The notes beneath the pieces were generated by a model. The model had not been told where the DNA came from. It ran no database searches and saw only the letters and a list, made by a program, of their open reading frames with translations. From Paenibacillus terrigena DSM 21567 (GTDB lineage: Bacteria; Bacillota; Bacilli; Paenibacillales; Paenibacillaceae): a stretch of DNA of 61,144 bases. The position numbers and the translations under genes are program-made. This document shows, piece by piece, positions 43,577 through 53,500 of the stretch (its first letter is position 1; every line of letters begins with the position of its first letter). Where the stretch lies: positions 1 through 61,144 of the forward strand of contig NZ_KB895432.1 of the NCBI RefSeq assembly GCF_000374845.1, in the 5' to 3' direction.

Positions 43577-44286
43577 GAAAGACCCAGACTATGATGAAAC
43601 GCCGCATGAATGGAACCGAAAGTATCACGGAAATGCTCCGTTGAACCTTCCCCGACATTTAAGCCTTTATTCAAGAATAGAATCTGATCAGCCACCTCAT
43701 CCGCTATTTCGAGTTGGTGCGTGGAGAAGATGACGGTATGCCCGTCCCGCTTGATGTTCAATAAGAGCTGAACAAATGATTTCATCCAGAAGGGATCCAA
43801 TCCATTCGTCGGTTCGTCCATAATAAGCAACGGGGGTTTATTGAGTAATGCTTGCGCGAATAAAATACGCTGACGCATGCCTTTAGAAAAGGTATGGACC
43901 AGACTTTTTCGCTTCTCCGCAAGTCCGACGAGTTCAAGCACTTCATCCACTCGTTCCTTAGGAACTTGTCGTAATGCGGCCCAGAAGCTTAGCGCCTCTT
44001 GTGCTGTTAACCCTTGGGTGAATTGATAGTCATCAGGCATATATCCAATCTGTTGCGAGAACGTTTTCCTATCTTTATTCCATTGGAAGTTATTCACGAA
44101 AATTTCGCCAGCCGTTGGCTGCATAATTCCCGAGATCATTCGAAGAACCGTACTTTTCCCCGCTCCATTGCCACCGCAAAGCGCTAGAACTTGCCCGGAA
44201 GGAATATGAAAGTTAATGTCTTTGACGATCGTCTGTTTCTTTATGATTTTAGTTAACCCAACGACCTTCACTACGTCATTATCCAT
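43573..44286 (-). CDS. nosF: NosF-like ABC transporter ATPase
   Basis: The start is set at 44286 (MDNDVVKVVGLTKI) with AGGGGG 8 bp upstream. The 237-residue ATPase has Walker A GGNGAGKST, signature FSKGMRQRILFAQAL and Walker B LLIMDEPTNGLD, with the switch histidine in FSTHQLEIADEVA. Its first bases overlap the NosY-like gene by 8 nt. NosDFY complexes help build the copper centre of nitrous-oxide reductase. The name rests on the neighbours as much as on the sequence. Confidence 0.82.
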   Translation of the reverse strand: MDNDVVKVVGLTKIIKKQTIVKDINFHIPSGQVLALCGGNGAGKSTVLRMISGIMQPTAGEIFVNNFQWNKDRKTFSQQIGYMPDDYQFTQGLTAQEALSFWAALRQVPKERVDEVLELVGLAEKRKSLVHTFSKGMRQRILFAQALLNKPPLLIMDEPTNGLDPFWMKSFVQLLLNIKRDGHTVIFSTHQLEIADEVADQILFLNKGLNVGEGSTEHFRDTFGSIHAAFHHSLGLS

Positions 44287-45100
44287 GGGATCGCCCCCTC
44301 TCCCATAACCAATAGACAACCATGATAGAGAAGCTGATCCATAACAAGCAAACCGCAATAAAGAGCCAACTGCCACTTGATCGCTGAATCCATTCAACCC
44401 ACTGATAATATTCTGGTCCCAAGATCGATCCGCCGCCAAGCTTAATGACGACGAACAATCGGACCAGTTCAGCTGGATTGATGAAGGTCAGTGCGACCAA
44501 CGTAGGCTTTATCCACGTATAGGGCAAGAAATTTAAGACGGATATAAGGATTGTCTGCCAGCCAATGACCGCAAAAAACCATATGGATACGGAGACGGTT
44601 AACGCTTGCCAACGATTTTTAGACAAAGAACCGATTAACAAAGCCAACGTTAAAAACAATAAGACCAATCCGCACGAAAATGCAATGAAGAGAACGTATG
44701 TCGATGAAGCAAAACTCATACCTACTAAACCGCTGATAACCCCCATGAGTCCATATCCGAAAGCAACGATCGTTAATAGAACAATCGACAACCCGATATA
44801 TTTGCCTACAATAAACGACAATGTTCCAATGGGATAGGTGGATAGCAATTGCCAGCTCCCTTCCTCTTTCTCTGCCGTCAAGGAGAAGGAACCAAGAAAC
44901 AAGGTCATGAGCGGAAGCAAATATAGAATAAGACTTAACATGGATCCCGTAACACCAGAATATCCTTGAACGATACTCTGAGAATTTATGACCAGTAGGC
45001 ATAGACTAAACACGCAGAATAGAATCAGAAAAGTATAGGACCAGGGATTGCGAAACCCTGTTTTTATTTCTCTTCTCGCCACTTGTAACATATCATTCAT
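44279..45100 (-). CDS. nosY: NosY-like ABC permease
   Basis: The 273-residue protein has six hydrophobic helices. It opens MLQVARREIKTGFRNPWSYT and contains LSFIVGKYIGLSIVLLTIVA, consistent with NosY/ABC-2 permeases. It is encoded between NosL (25 bp upstream) and NosF (overlapping). It should form the membrane part of a NosFY complex that works with the secreted NosD protein. Confidence 0.82.
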   Translation of the reverse strand: MNDMLQVARREIKTGFRNPWSYTFLILFCVFSLCLLVINSQSIVQGYSGVTGSMLSLILYLLPLMTLFLGSFSLTAEKEEGSWQLLSTYPIGTLSFIVGKYIGLSIVLLTIVAFGYGLMGVISGLVGMSFASSTYVLFIAFSCGLVLLFLTLALLIGSLSKNRWQALTVSVSIWFFAVIGWQTILISVLNFLPYTWIKPTLVALTFINPAELVRLFVVIKLGGGSILGPEYYQWVEWIQRSSGSWLFIAVCLLWISFSIMVVYWLWERGRSHG

Positions 45101-45125
45101 AATCTATCTCCAACTTGGTTCCGTA

Positions 45126-45674
45126 TTATTTGTGACTCGACGTCATTTCGCTTTTCATGTCCATACCTTTCTGATCCTCTTTATGCATGTGTCCATCTTC
45201 ATCCATCATTTGCATCTTATCCGTATTTTGTTTCCAATCATGACTTGCCAGCTCTTTCGCGTTCATAATTTTACCTACGCCTTGTTCCGATACGAAAGTT
45301 TCAGCTGATTTCTTATCTTTAAACGTGATGATTCCATAAGCCATTGGTGTGCGGAATGAAGCATCATACACGTAAGTTGCGTTATCATATTCAATCCATT
45401 CTTTGTTATTGTAGTCGCGGACATAATCCATCCCTATGTTCTCTGTTCCTTGCTGCTCCTTCCATTTATGCATACAACCAATGTCATCGAATTTAACATT
45501 TTTCCCATCTTTTGTTGTCAGTTGTGTTGCAAAAGCATCATCTTTTACCTGCATATTACAAATTGCACAAACATCTGTATCTTCGTTAATCGGAAGAGCC
45601 TCATACTTGTCTCCACACCCAGCCAACATGATCAGTCCAAGAAATAACGCACATACCGTAATTAATTTTTTCAT
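45126..45674 (-). CDS. nosL: NosL-like copper-binding lipoprotein
   Basis: The start at 45674 follows a GGGGG-AATGAGAG region and overlaps the NosD stop by 4 nt; the longer frame to 45719 runs into nosD. The 182-residue protein has a lipobox LAGC with C20, then C36-A-I-C39-N-M41, the copper(I)-binding motif of NosL. GITFKDKKSAETFVSE-like segments follow. The last 40 residues are rich in His and Met (MQMMDEDGHMHKE), an extra metal-binding tail. NosL is a copper chaperone for NosZ. Confidence 0.9.
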   Translation of the reverse strand: MKKLITVCALFLGLIMLAGCGDKYEALPINEDTDVCAICNMQVKDDAFATQLTTKDGKNVKFDDIGCMHKWKEQQGTENIGMDYVRDYNNKEWIEYDNATYVYDASFRTPMAYGIITFKDKKSAETFVSEQGVGKIMNAKELASHDWKQNTDKMQMMDEDGHMHKEDQKGMDMKSEMTSSHK

Positions 45675-47026
45675 TCTCTCATTACCCCCAAATAGATTAT
45701 TGTATAAATTGCAGTACATAAAAGCAGCAACCCGATAGCCAGAACATCAGCGGATCCTTTCGCAGATTCTGTCGATACCGTATGGCTAATATCGGCGTTC
45801 ATGAGCGGAGATGAGTCTGTAGACCAATCCTCTTGCCCATTCGTGAACATGTCACTCAAAAATGTCATGCCAGGCGATTGGAAAAAAAGTTGGTACGCTG
45901 GCGTTTGCGTGACTAGAAGCTGATAGAACGGATTAATCGCATAAGGGATCTCGCTTGTCCCATCATGATTCAGGTCTAATCCTTGAAATGAATCCCAATA
46001 ATTTCTCATCATTTCGTTCTTCTGACTGTCTGCCGCCTCCGCTTCAATGACGTTAGCAATAAATTCGTTGCCATGAAATTGATTACTATTCGAATTTATC
46101 AACTGGATGCCTATGAAGTTTCGAAGCACTGCGTTATTACTTAATTCATTCTCTGATGATTGTTCCATATAGATTCCGACTCGATTGCCTTCTACAACGT
46201 TTTTATTGATCGAAGAAGACTGCACATCATATAACAATATCCCTTGCGAATGGACATTCTGGCTTTGTCTGCGAAAGACGTTCCCAGACACGACGACATT
46301 CTTCACGCCCATGACCATAGCGCCGGTTATATTATATTGGCCTTCATTATCGATAACAGAAGAGCCGTCGATATACATACAATGGATGCCGTAACGAGTA
46401 CGTGACAGTTTGTTCCCTTGAATTCTCGCATTGCGGCTCTTCTCGAGATAGATTGCATCTCTTACCCCTGTAATGTGATTATTCTTGATTAGCGTACCGT
46501 TCGAATTGTACAGATCGATGCCATTGCCTTTTTGCTTTGGCTTATTCGCCTCAGGCTTGAACCATGTGATCGTATTATTTTGAAGAATTGCTTGATCGGC
46601 ATCGCGAAGAATGATCCCATATCCACTGGTCTGAATCGTAAGGTCCTCAAGTGTTACTTGGTGAGACTTTACCAGAATGGCTGGTGATTGGTCGCCGCTG
46701 GCATTGTTTTTAATTTGAATGTTCGCTAGATGGACCCCGTCCGAGAGAATTGAAATCGCAGGCGCTCCGGATGGATTCAACAGCGTAACTTCACTGTTTC
46801 CTCGTATGGATACCATCTTGTCAATCGTTGCAGGGCCAGCATATGTACCCGGTGGAAGCTCTATTGCATCACCTGCGTCCAGCTGATCAATAATCGCCTG
46901 AAGCGAATTCACTTGACCGATCGATGTACTTGCTAGAGCTTCCTCCATATTCAATACTTGATGACATATAAGCAGAAGCGCAATGAATAGTAATCGGTAG
47001 ATTAGAGTCTGCTCTGCCTTCTTCAT
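45671..47026 (-). CDS. nosD: NosD-like copper/beta-helix protein
   Basis: The 451-residue protein has a signal peptide and then many turns of right-handed beta-helix with N-rich rungs such as NGTLIKNNHITGVRDAIYLE and GIYMEQSSENELSNNAVLRN. NYWDSFQGLDLNHDG is typical of NosD near its end. A C-terminal membrane helix (LAIGLLLLCTAIYTIIYL) anchors it. NosD works with NosFY in copper-site assembly of nitrous-oxide reductase. It overlaps the kinase gene upstream and nosL downstream by 4 nt each. Confidence 0.9.
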   Translation of the reverse strand: MKKAEQTLIYRLLFIALLLICHQVLNMEEALASTSIGQVNSLQAIIDQLDAGDAIELPPGTYAGPATIDKMVSIRGNSEVTLLNPSGAPAISILSDGVHLANIQIKNNASGDQSPAILVKSHQVTLEDLTIQTSGYGIILRDADQAILQNNTITWFKPEANKPKQKGNGIDLYNSNGTLIKNNHITGVRDAIYLEKSRNARIQGNKLSRTRYGIHCMYIDGSSVIDNEGQYNITGAMVMGVKNVVVSGNVFRRQSQNVHSQGILLYDVQSSSINKNVVEGNRVGIYMEQSSENELSNNAVLRNFIGIQLINSNSNQFHGNEFIANVIEAEAADSQKNEMMRNYWDSFQGLDLNHDGTSEIPYAINPFYQLLVTQTPAYQLFFQSPGMTFLSDMFTNGQEDWSTDSSPLMNADISHTVSTESAKGSADVLAIGLLLLCTAIYTIIYLGVMRE

Positions 47027-47892
47027 ACCTTCATCTTGTGATTCACTTCACAACCAGCCTCATTTTCTCGTTTAGATATCATAATATGGGTATGATGGTT
47101 ATCCCGAAATAGCTTCAGTTCCCAGTTCATTTCTTCTGCTCTTTCCTTCATAATGTTCAGACCATAACGATCTGTCAGCTGGAACGGATTACCAACAAAT
47201 CCCTTGCCATTATCTTTGATCGTTACTCTCCAGTTCTGTTTATCCCCTTCTCCTTGAGCCCAACCTTTAGACGCGTTTGCATGCTTTTCGATATTTAACA
47301 CAGCTTCTCGAATACAGGCTAACAGCTCGACCTTTTCTTTTGGCGTTAACATCTCATCTTGGAGCTCCCAGAATACATCGATATCCACATATACCTCTTT
47401 TGCTATTTTCTGAACTTCAACATCAAGCGCCTCATTCAAGTTCATAAGCTTCACCGTCGTATCCTCGTACCTTAAATTCGAAATGGCTTGACGCACGTAG
47501 CGATTCACCTCGTGAACGGTCTTTCTGATATTATAAATTTCTTGAAGTTGCGACTGCTGCTCATCGCTCTTCTCCAATCGATCTATCTTTACAGATAGCA
47601 AAAACAGTGATTGTGCAATCCCGTCATGAAGTTCTTTGGCTAAGTTTTCTCTTGCTTCCAGAGCGAATTTGGCTGTTCTCTCTTGCTCTAATTCACGTCG
47701 AATTCTCTCTAACATGTGAAATAGCTTATTTAATAATGTTACGCTCACGAGGTATACAATCAGAGGGGTAAGCCAATTCCCAAGATCCATCGAAATATAA
47801 GGCAATAAAAACTGGTGTCTGACATACTCCCATAATCCAACAGTGATTGTAGGAATGAACAGGATTGTCCACTTGATCTGCTTGTACGTCAT
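47023..47892 (-). CDS. NarL-group sensor histidine kinase heading the nos-like operon
   Basis: The 289-residue kinase has two membrane helices (about 9-22 and 40-57) with almost no external loop, then a coiled region and HisKA_3 domain with H89 in ENLAKELHDGIAQSL. The ATPase domain carries CIREAVLNIEKHANAS (N box) and IKDNGKGF (G1 box). The short sensor fits detection of a membrane or intracellular signal such as oxygen or redox state. No response-regulator gene is beside it, so its partner must lie elsewhere. It overlaps nosD by 4 nt. Confidence 0.88.
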   Translation of the reverse strand: MTYKQIKWTILFIPTITVGLWEYVRHQFLLPYISMDLGNWLTPLIVYLVSVTLLNKLFHMLERIRRELEQERTAKFALEARENLAKELHDGIAQSLFLLSVKIDRLEKSDEQQSQLQEIYNIRKTVHEVNRYVRQAISNLRYEDTTVKLMNLNEALDVEVQKIAKEVYVDIDVFWELQDEMLTPKEKVELLACIREAVLNIEKHANASKGWAQGEGDKQNWRVTIKDNGKGFVGNPFQLTDRYGLNIMKERAEEMNWELKLFRDNHHTHIMISKRENEAGCEVNHKMKV

Positions 47893-48064
47893 GTTGTTCT
47901 CCTTTCTTGCGATTTGATCACTCTTCGTATGTCATATATCAAGTTTTCAATATTGCCAGTATATCGATTATGCAATAATAAGAGTTGACTCGATCGGGCT
48001 ATTTTTCGCCTAAAATATTGAACAATTTGTGATCATTGTCATTTCATTTGTCAAAAACCATAAC

Positions 48065-48090
48065 AAAAAGCACCCGATCTGGGTGCTTTG
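48065..48090 (-). terminator. Terminator after the FAD oxidoreductase gene
   Basis: On the minus strand AAAGCACCC pairs with GGGTGCTTT around AGATC, followed by TTG. It lies about 90 bp past the gene. The rest of 47893-48177 holds the unproven promoter of the nos-like operon. Confidence 0.75.
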
Positions 48091-48177
48091 GGTACTGCAT
48101 GAACCTACTCATTGTCTTCACATGACGGATCGATAGCCTGACATGAAAGTATGCATCCGGTATCTAGAAGGTGTGGA

Positions 48178-49305
48178 TCACTCTTCATCCATTGCTTTCT
48201 GAATATCATAATCATTCAAATCGATATCGAGTTCCATGCCAAGCGTGAGCTTGGCAAGTTGGCTCCCCAGGAAAGGTCCTACCGTCAAGCCGGATGCGCC
48301 TAGTCCATTGGCCGTGATGAGACCTTCCCATCCAGGAACGGCCCCAATCACCGGCAGAAAACCGGGGGTAAAAGGCCTAAACCCAACTCTGATCTCTTGC
48401 AGTGTGCTTGATGCTAATTCAGGGGCTAGTTGCAATCCTTTGTTCAGGATTTCCTGCATACCACCCGCCGTTACGCGTGTATCGTAGCCTTCGATATCGT
48501 TTTCATGCGTTGCCCCTATAACGATTTTTTGGTTCTCAAACGCAAGCAAATACTGATCGGATGGTGGAATGACTAGCGGCCAGTTGCCGGTGTCCTGTTG
48601 ATCAGGGACATGTAAATGCATAATTTGTGCTTTTTGATAACCCACTTTAAAATGTAATCCCAAAGGCTCAAAGAGCGAATTGGCCCATGCCCCTGCGCAG
48701 ACAACCACGAGATCCGAAGAGTAGGTTTTATCGCCAATTGAAACGCCTGTAATGCGATTTGATTGATAGTCAAGCGTCGCATCACCTTGAATCAAGACAG
48801 CGCCGTTCCTCTCTGCTGAACGGATCAACGCATTGCGGAGCGCACGACCATCTACCCGAGCAGCACCGCTAATATGAACCGCATGATAACCTCCGGCTAA
48901 CAGCGGAAACCGCTTAAGCGTTTCTTCGTCATGAAGCAGGTCAATATCACCGATTTCTGGCGCATCTACTTTGCGAATGCGTGCCCGCTCCTCGATCTTT
49001 CTGATCTTCTCCATATCATCATGGATACAAAGCGCGCCCACTTGGGCATAACCTGTTTCTGTTTCTCCCTCGCTTTTGAGTTCATGGATTAACCCAGGAT
49101 AATAACGTGCGCCCGCCTTAGCTAACCGGTACCAAGCTTGATTGCGTCGCTGCGATAGCCAGGGGCAGATGATGCCAGCGGCGGCGTCCGTGGCCTGCCC
49201 TTGATCTTTGCGATCTATAATAAGGACATCCGCCCCCATTTTGGCTAACGTGTATGCGGTTGACGCCCCAAGAATTCCTGCTCCGACAATGATGATTTTC
49301 TTCAT
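48178..49305 (-). CDS. FAD-dependent oxidoreductase of the DAO (glycine/D-amino-acid oxidase) family
   Basis: The start is set at 49305 (MKKIIIVGAGILGAS) behind AAAGGG; the frame extends 29 codons further without support. The 375-residue protein has the FAD-binding GxGxxG at 8-13, the LIIDRKDQGQATDAAAGIIC segment usual in DAO proteins, and RPFTPGFLPVIGAVPGWEGL near the end. It probably oxidises an amine or amino acid; the substrate is unknown. It is monocistronic. Confidence 0.88.
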   Translation of the reverse strand: MKKIIIVGAGILGASTAYTLAKMGADVLIIDRKDQGQATDAAAGIICPWLSQRRNQAWYRLAKAGARYYPGLIHELKSEGETETGYAQVGALCIHDDMEKIRKIEERARIRKVDAPEIGDIDLLHDEETLKRFPLLAGGYHAVHISGAARVDGRALRNALIRSAERNGAVLIQGDATLDYQSNRITGVSIGDKTYSSDLVVVCAGAWANSLFEPLGLHFKVGYQKAQIMHLHVPDQQDTGNWPLVIPPSDQYLLAFENQKIVIGATHENDIEGYDTRVTAGGMQEILNKGLQLAPELASSTLQEIRVGFRPFTPGFLPVIGAVPGWEGLITANGLGASGLTVGPFLGSQLAKLTLGMELDIDLNDYDIQKAMDEE

Positions 49306-49510
49306 GTATTGCAACCCTTTCCAATCGAAGTCTAACGATACATGCGCAATGGCTTGATATCGTTGGTCCGATGATCTAGGTCTATTATACATTGCTTCTA
49401 CATCGCCGAATCAAGTTTGAATCATATTTAGCTAATCCTCGTCACGTTTGTTTTGACATGAGATGTAAATAATTCGCATGATTTCATGTATCTGGACCTC
49501 GAATAGTCAA

Positions 49511-49547
49511 CAAAAAAGCCCAAGCCTAAGATTGTTCGGCTTGAGCT
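49511..49547 (-). terminator. Terminator after the methyltransferase gene
   Basis: On the minus strand AAGCTCAAGCC pairs with GGCTTGGGCTT (one wobble), followed by T. It lies 6 bp past the gene. Confidence 0.85.
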
Positions 49548-49552
49548 TACGC

Positions 49553-50272
49553 TTAACTGCGTTCCTTGATGGCGACGATGCGCAATCGACTTGTGTCGAT
49601 CATCCACTGACCGTTCCGGTATAGAAGTGGCTTCACCTGCGCTTCGATGGCGTTGTAGATCGACGCTTTGTCCACAGCAGTAACATCGTGGAAGAAATAA
49701 TCGGAGAAACTGTCGAGCCAGATCCGAACTCCTGCCTCTCTCTTGAGCGGTGTAGGCTTGTCGAAATGATGAGCGAACATGACACGGAATCCGGTCCGCT
49801 CGAGTAGGCTGGCGTATTCGCCGATAGTGGGATGGTACCACGGATTCCGCCCCGCCCACGCATAACCATGTGACTCAAGCGCCTGTTGAATTGCTGTAGT
49901 TAGCACGGCGACATTGCCTCTGCCGGCGAATTCGGTTACGAATCGGCCGCCATCGCGCAGTGCCAACCAGATGGAGCGAGTGACACTGGCTGCATCCAGA
50001 ATCCAGTGCAAAGTTGCATGGGAGAAGACCGCATCATAGGGGTTCTCTGTCCGGTACTGAGATGCGTCTGCTACTTGGAAGTCCAGTTCAGGATACTTCT
50101 GTCTCGCTCGATTTACCATCCCCTCCGACATGTCGATCCCTATGGGTACCGCACCTGCGGCCGCAATCTTGGACATCAAGTCCCCATTCCCGCTACCTAC
50201 GTCAAGGATTCGCTCACCCGCTTGAGGCTGAAGCATTGATAAGACCCCGGCATCCGAATTTTCACTATACAT
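49553..50272 (-). CDS. Class I SAM-dependent methyltransferase
   Basis: The start at 50272 is preferred because an upstream ATG directly abuts the AAAGGAG ribosome site. The 239-residue protein has motif I ILDVGSGNGDL, motif II GIDMSEGMVNRA and FSHATLHWILDAASVTRSIW. This resembles trans-aconitate-methyltransferase-like proteins, but the substrate is not assured. It is monocistronic between two terminators. Confidence 0.88.
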   Translation of the reverse strand: MYSENSDAGVLSMLQPQAGERILDVGSGNGDLMSKIAAAGAVPIGIDMSEGMVNRARQKYPELDFQVADASQYRTENPYDAVFSHATLHWILDAASVTRSIWLALRDGGRFVTEFAGRGNVAVLTTAIQQALESHGYAWAGRNPWYHPTIGEYASLLERTGFRVMFAHHFDKPTPLKREAGVRIWLDSFSDYFFHDVTAVDKASIYNAIEAQVKPLLYRNGQWMIDTSRLRIVAIKERS

Positions 50273-50382
50273 CTGTTCCATCTCCTTTTGTATGAAAAGA
50301 AATCTTTATCCCCTTTATAGATCTTATATATCTATAATATCTACAATTCAGATGTCCTGTCAACAAACTGGACGTAAATGCC

Positions 50383-50407
50383 AAAAAGCCGCGATGTTCG
50401 CGGCTTT
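50383..50407 (-). terminator. Terminator downstream of the first GH29 gene
   Basis: On the minus strand AAAGCCGCGA pairs perfectly with TCGCGGCTTT around ACA, followed by T. It lies about 140 bp past the gene and next to the 42-bp repeat. Confidence 0.82.
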
Positions 50408-50419
50408 GAGTTAAATATA

Positions 50420-50461
50420 TTATAAATATCGAGAAATGATCCGAACTAATTTTGCAGGCAG
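50420..50461. repeat. 42-bp direct repeat, left copy (copy of a VWA-gene 3' end)
   Basis: It is identical at 41 of 42 bases to 58063-58104, where the sequence is the last 14 codons of the VWA gene. Homology stops sharply on both sides. The two copies flank the two GH29 genes. Confidence 0.85.
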
Positions 50462-50545
50462 AAAGAGTCTAGTCTGTGGGTACCAGCTTCAGCAAGAGGT
50501 CGCAGAACATCGATCCCTTGACCTCTTGGATTTCATAAGCATCCT

Positions 50546-53500
50546 TTATGTTATGATAATCTTTTGGGCTAACGCTGCAAGATCCACAAAATCAATCACT
50601 TGATTGCCATCGAAATCCGCATCCTTGACTTTATCCCACTCCGGATCAGATGAGGTCTTCCCGTAATAAGAGGCCAGAATCGCAAGATCCCCGATGCTTA
50701 TGCGGCCATCATGATTCAGATCTCCTGAACCGACGCTCGACGTAGACGTAACCTCGATGCGTAATGAAGCTTGCGCAGCAGTCGATTCTGTACCCATCTC
50801 ATCTCCTAGCGTTGCGTTAGTTATGGAGATCGTACCGGATTTGGTTCCTTGTACGTCTTTTGCTTTGAAATCTAAGGTCAGTAATGGCGTATTGCCGCTA
50901 ATTCCTTTGTCCGCGCCTTCGCTAGCTACGATGAATCGAATTTTCCCAGCCTGCGGATTGGTTGATGCGACGATACTGATTCCTGGGTGTATGGACTTTG
51001 CAGAGACGTATTCCATCAGGTTAGCGTCATAATTCATCGAGATGTCCATCCCGTACACCTTATTCTTCACTTGATTCATATCGATCTGGACGGTGAACGA
51101 TTGACCTGATTTTACGGAATTCGGAGCTGTCAGCGCAGCAGCCGCTTCATCGGTATTCGCATCTTCGACATTGACGATTGACGTTGCCTTGAAGCCGCCG
51201 TCCACTGCCATTGCCGTAATTTCAGCTGTGCCTGCCTTGACGCCACGAATGGTCACCCTTCCGTCGCCTAGATCTTCTAAGGAAGCCACGCTGTCGTCAC
51301 TGCTCGACCAAAGAACGGTCTTATTCGATGCATTGGCCGGCATCACAGTTGCCGTCAGTTGCCCCGATTGGCCGATCTTTAATTTTAGCTGTTGTTGGTC
51401 AAGTGTAATGCCGTTAGCTTTGACACCTGTATTGTACACTTGGAACTCGTTGATTGTCGGACCCGCTGTCCCCGTTACGGAAGTGATATTCAGCCTTACT
51501 TTCGACCCTGTTACAGGATCAAACGTTATCGTCTTATAAGGACCCGCTGTCGATCCTTGATAAGCATCCTTCCATGTCGTTCCGTCCCAGTACTGGATCG
51601 CAAACCCGGCAATTCGCAGCATGTTGTTATAAATCCATTCATCGATCACCACTTTATTAAAGGTGGTATTCTCTCCGAAGTTTACTTCAAGCCAGGCCGC
51701 ATTCGTAGGATCATCTGTTGCCCATCGCGTGCTAGCATCGCCATCTACTGCTTTGGATGCATTATAATTCGCGTCATTCTTATAGAAATTGCTTGCCGTT
51801 GCCGGTTTTTTCAAGGCCAAATTCTCAAAAACCTGGATTTTGGGTACTCCATCGACATCGATAACGTACACGGAATCATACGAGTTGGGTAAAGATGCAG
51901 GAAGATTTATCGTTATCTCTTCCCCTAGCGTGTAATTCAACGTCACCTTGTCATCCGCCAGGGAGTAAACCTTGTTCACTTTGTTCAAAAGCCGCGGAAG
52001 AACGATTTGATTGTTCTCGGGTTGATTCAATACGTGCAAGTACACTTTTCCATTCTTTGTCGTGGAATAGCCCCAAGGGAACTTGCTTGCGAATATACTC
52101 GCCTTGGAATCATAAATACTCTCCCCATAAAGCTTTAACCAATTACCCATCTCCGTTAAACGATCTACGCTTGCCTGTGGGATAAGTCCTTCCGGCGTCG
52201 GTCCCACATTCAGTAAGTAATTTCCGCCCTTTGAAGAAGCTTCTACCAAATTCGAGATTAATGTTTTGGTGGATTTCCAATTGAGATCCTTGGCATGAAA
52301 TCCCCATGAACCGTTCATGGTCATACATGTCTCCCAGATATAAGGCAAGCCTGTCGCAGGTATTTCTTGCTCTGGTGTCCCGTAATCTCCGTCATCCGAT
52401 TCTCGTTTGCCAACACGGTTGTTAATAATGAGATCATTTTTTAATGTCCGAAGATATCTGTATAATTCCTTCCCATCTTGCTTCGTCCACCAGGCGTCCC
52501 ATTCTCCGTCGAACCATAGTAGATCAGGATCATACTTCTCAATGAGCTCACGCAGCTGTTCCTTCATTTCGGATACATAGAGTTCTTTCTGTGCAGGCAC
52601 CTTAGGATTAACCCATTCTAATATGGAGTAATAGAAACCGAATTTAATGCCTTGTTTCTTCGCCTCTTTCGATAGTTCCGCCATCGGATCCTTTCCATAG
52701 GCGCTAGTCTTCACAATGTTGTAGTCCTTGAATCCGTTGACCCCGGTATCGAACATGCTGAACCCGTCATGATGCTTCGACGTGATCACCATATATTTCT
52801 GCCCTGCTTGCTTCATTACATCGACCCATGCTTTCGGATCATACTGCGTCGGATTGAACGGGGCCGCTGCTTGCTGAATATAATCATCTTTTGGGATATT
52901 CAGATAATTCATGATCCACTCTGCCGCGCCGTTTACTGTCTTGCCGTTATAAGTTCCAGCGAGTTGCGTATAGGCTCCCCAATGAATGAATTGGCCAAAG
53001 CGTGCATCATTGAACCATTGCATTCGTTGATCCCGCTGCTCTTTAGTTTCATGGTCGGGCGTCTGGCCGAGCGCGAACCAGTTCATACTTCCAATAGAAC
53101 CATCTGGAAATGTGAGATATACGTCATGGACCCCTGTCACATTCGCAATCGATGCGTATTGTTCTTTGAACAAAGCCACGTTCCCCGTAGAATTGACGGT
53201 TAACGTTCCGATCAGCATCCCTGATTGCGAATCCAGACGAATCTCAACCTTTCTGCCCGCTTCGGACGAGGAAGCCGCAATCGTGGCCATGAATGTATCA
53301 TACGAGCCTGTTCCAAAGTCAACCCCGGCGTATTTCACCCAATCGCCTGATGCTATATTTCCGATTGCATTGCCATCCGGCGCAGTACCTTGAACGATCT
53401 GCACACTCCCCGATTTATCAGACCATTGATGCGCTTGCACAATTTTAACAGGGGCTTCGGCTGCTAGAGCTTGAGCCTGGACTTTCGCTGTGTTAACGGT

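Noticed and set aside
47893-48060. FNR or ArcA-type site before the nos-like operon
   Set aside because: TGACAATGATCACA is only a loose dyad with wrong spacing for FNR. No claim is made.
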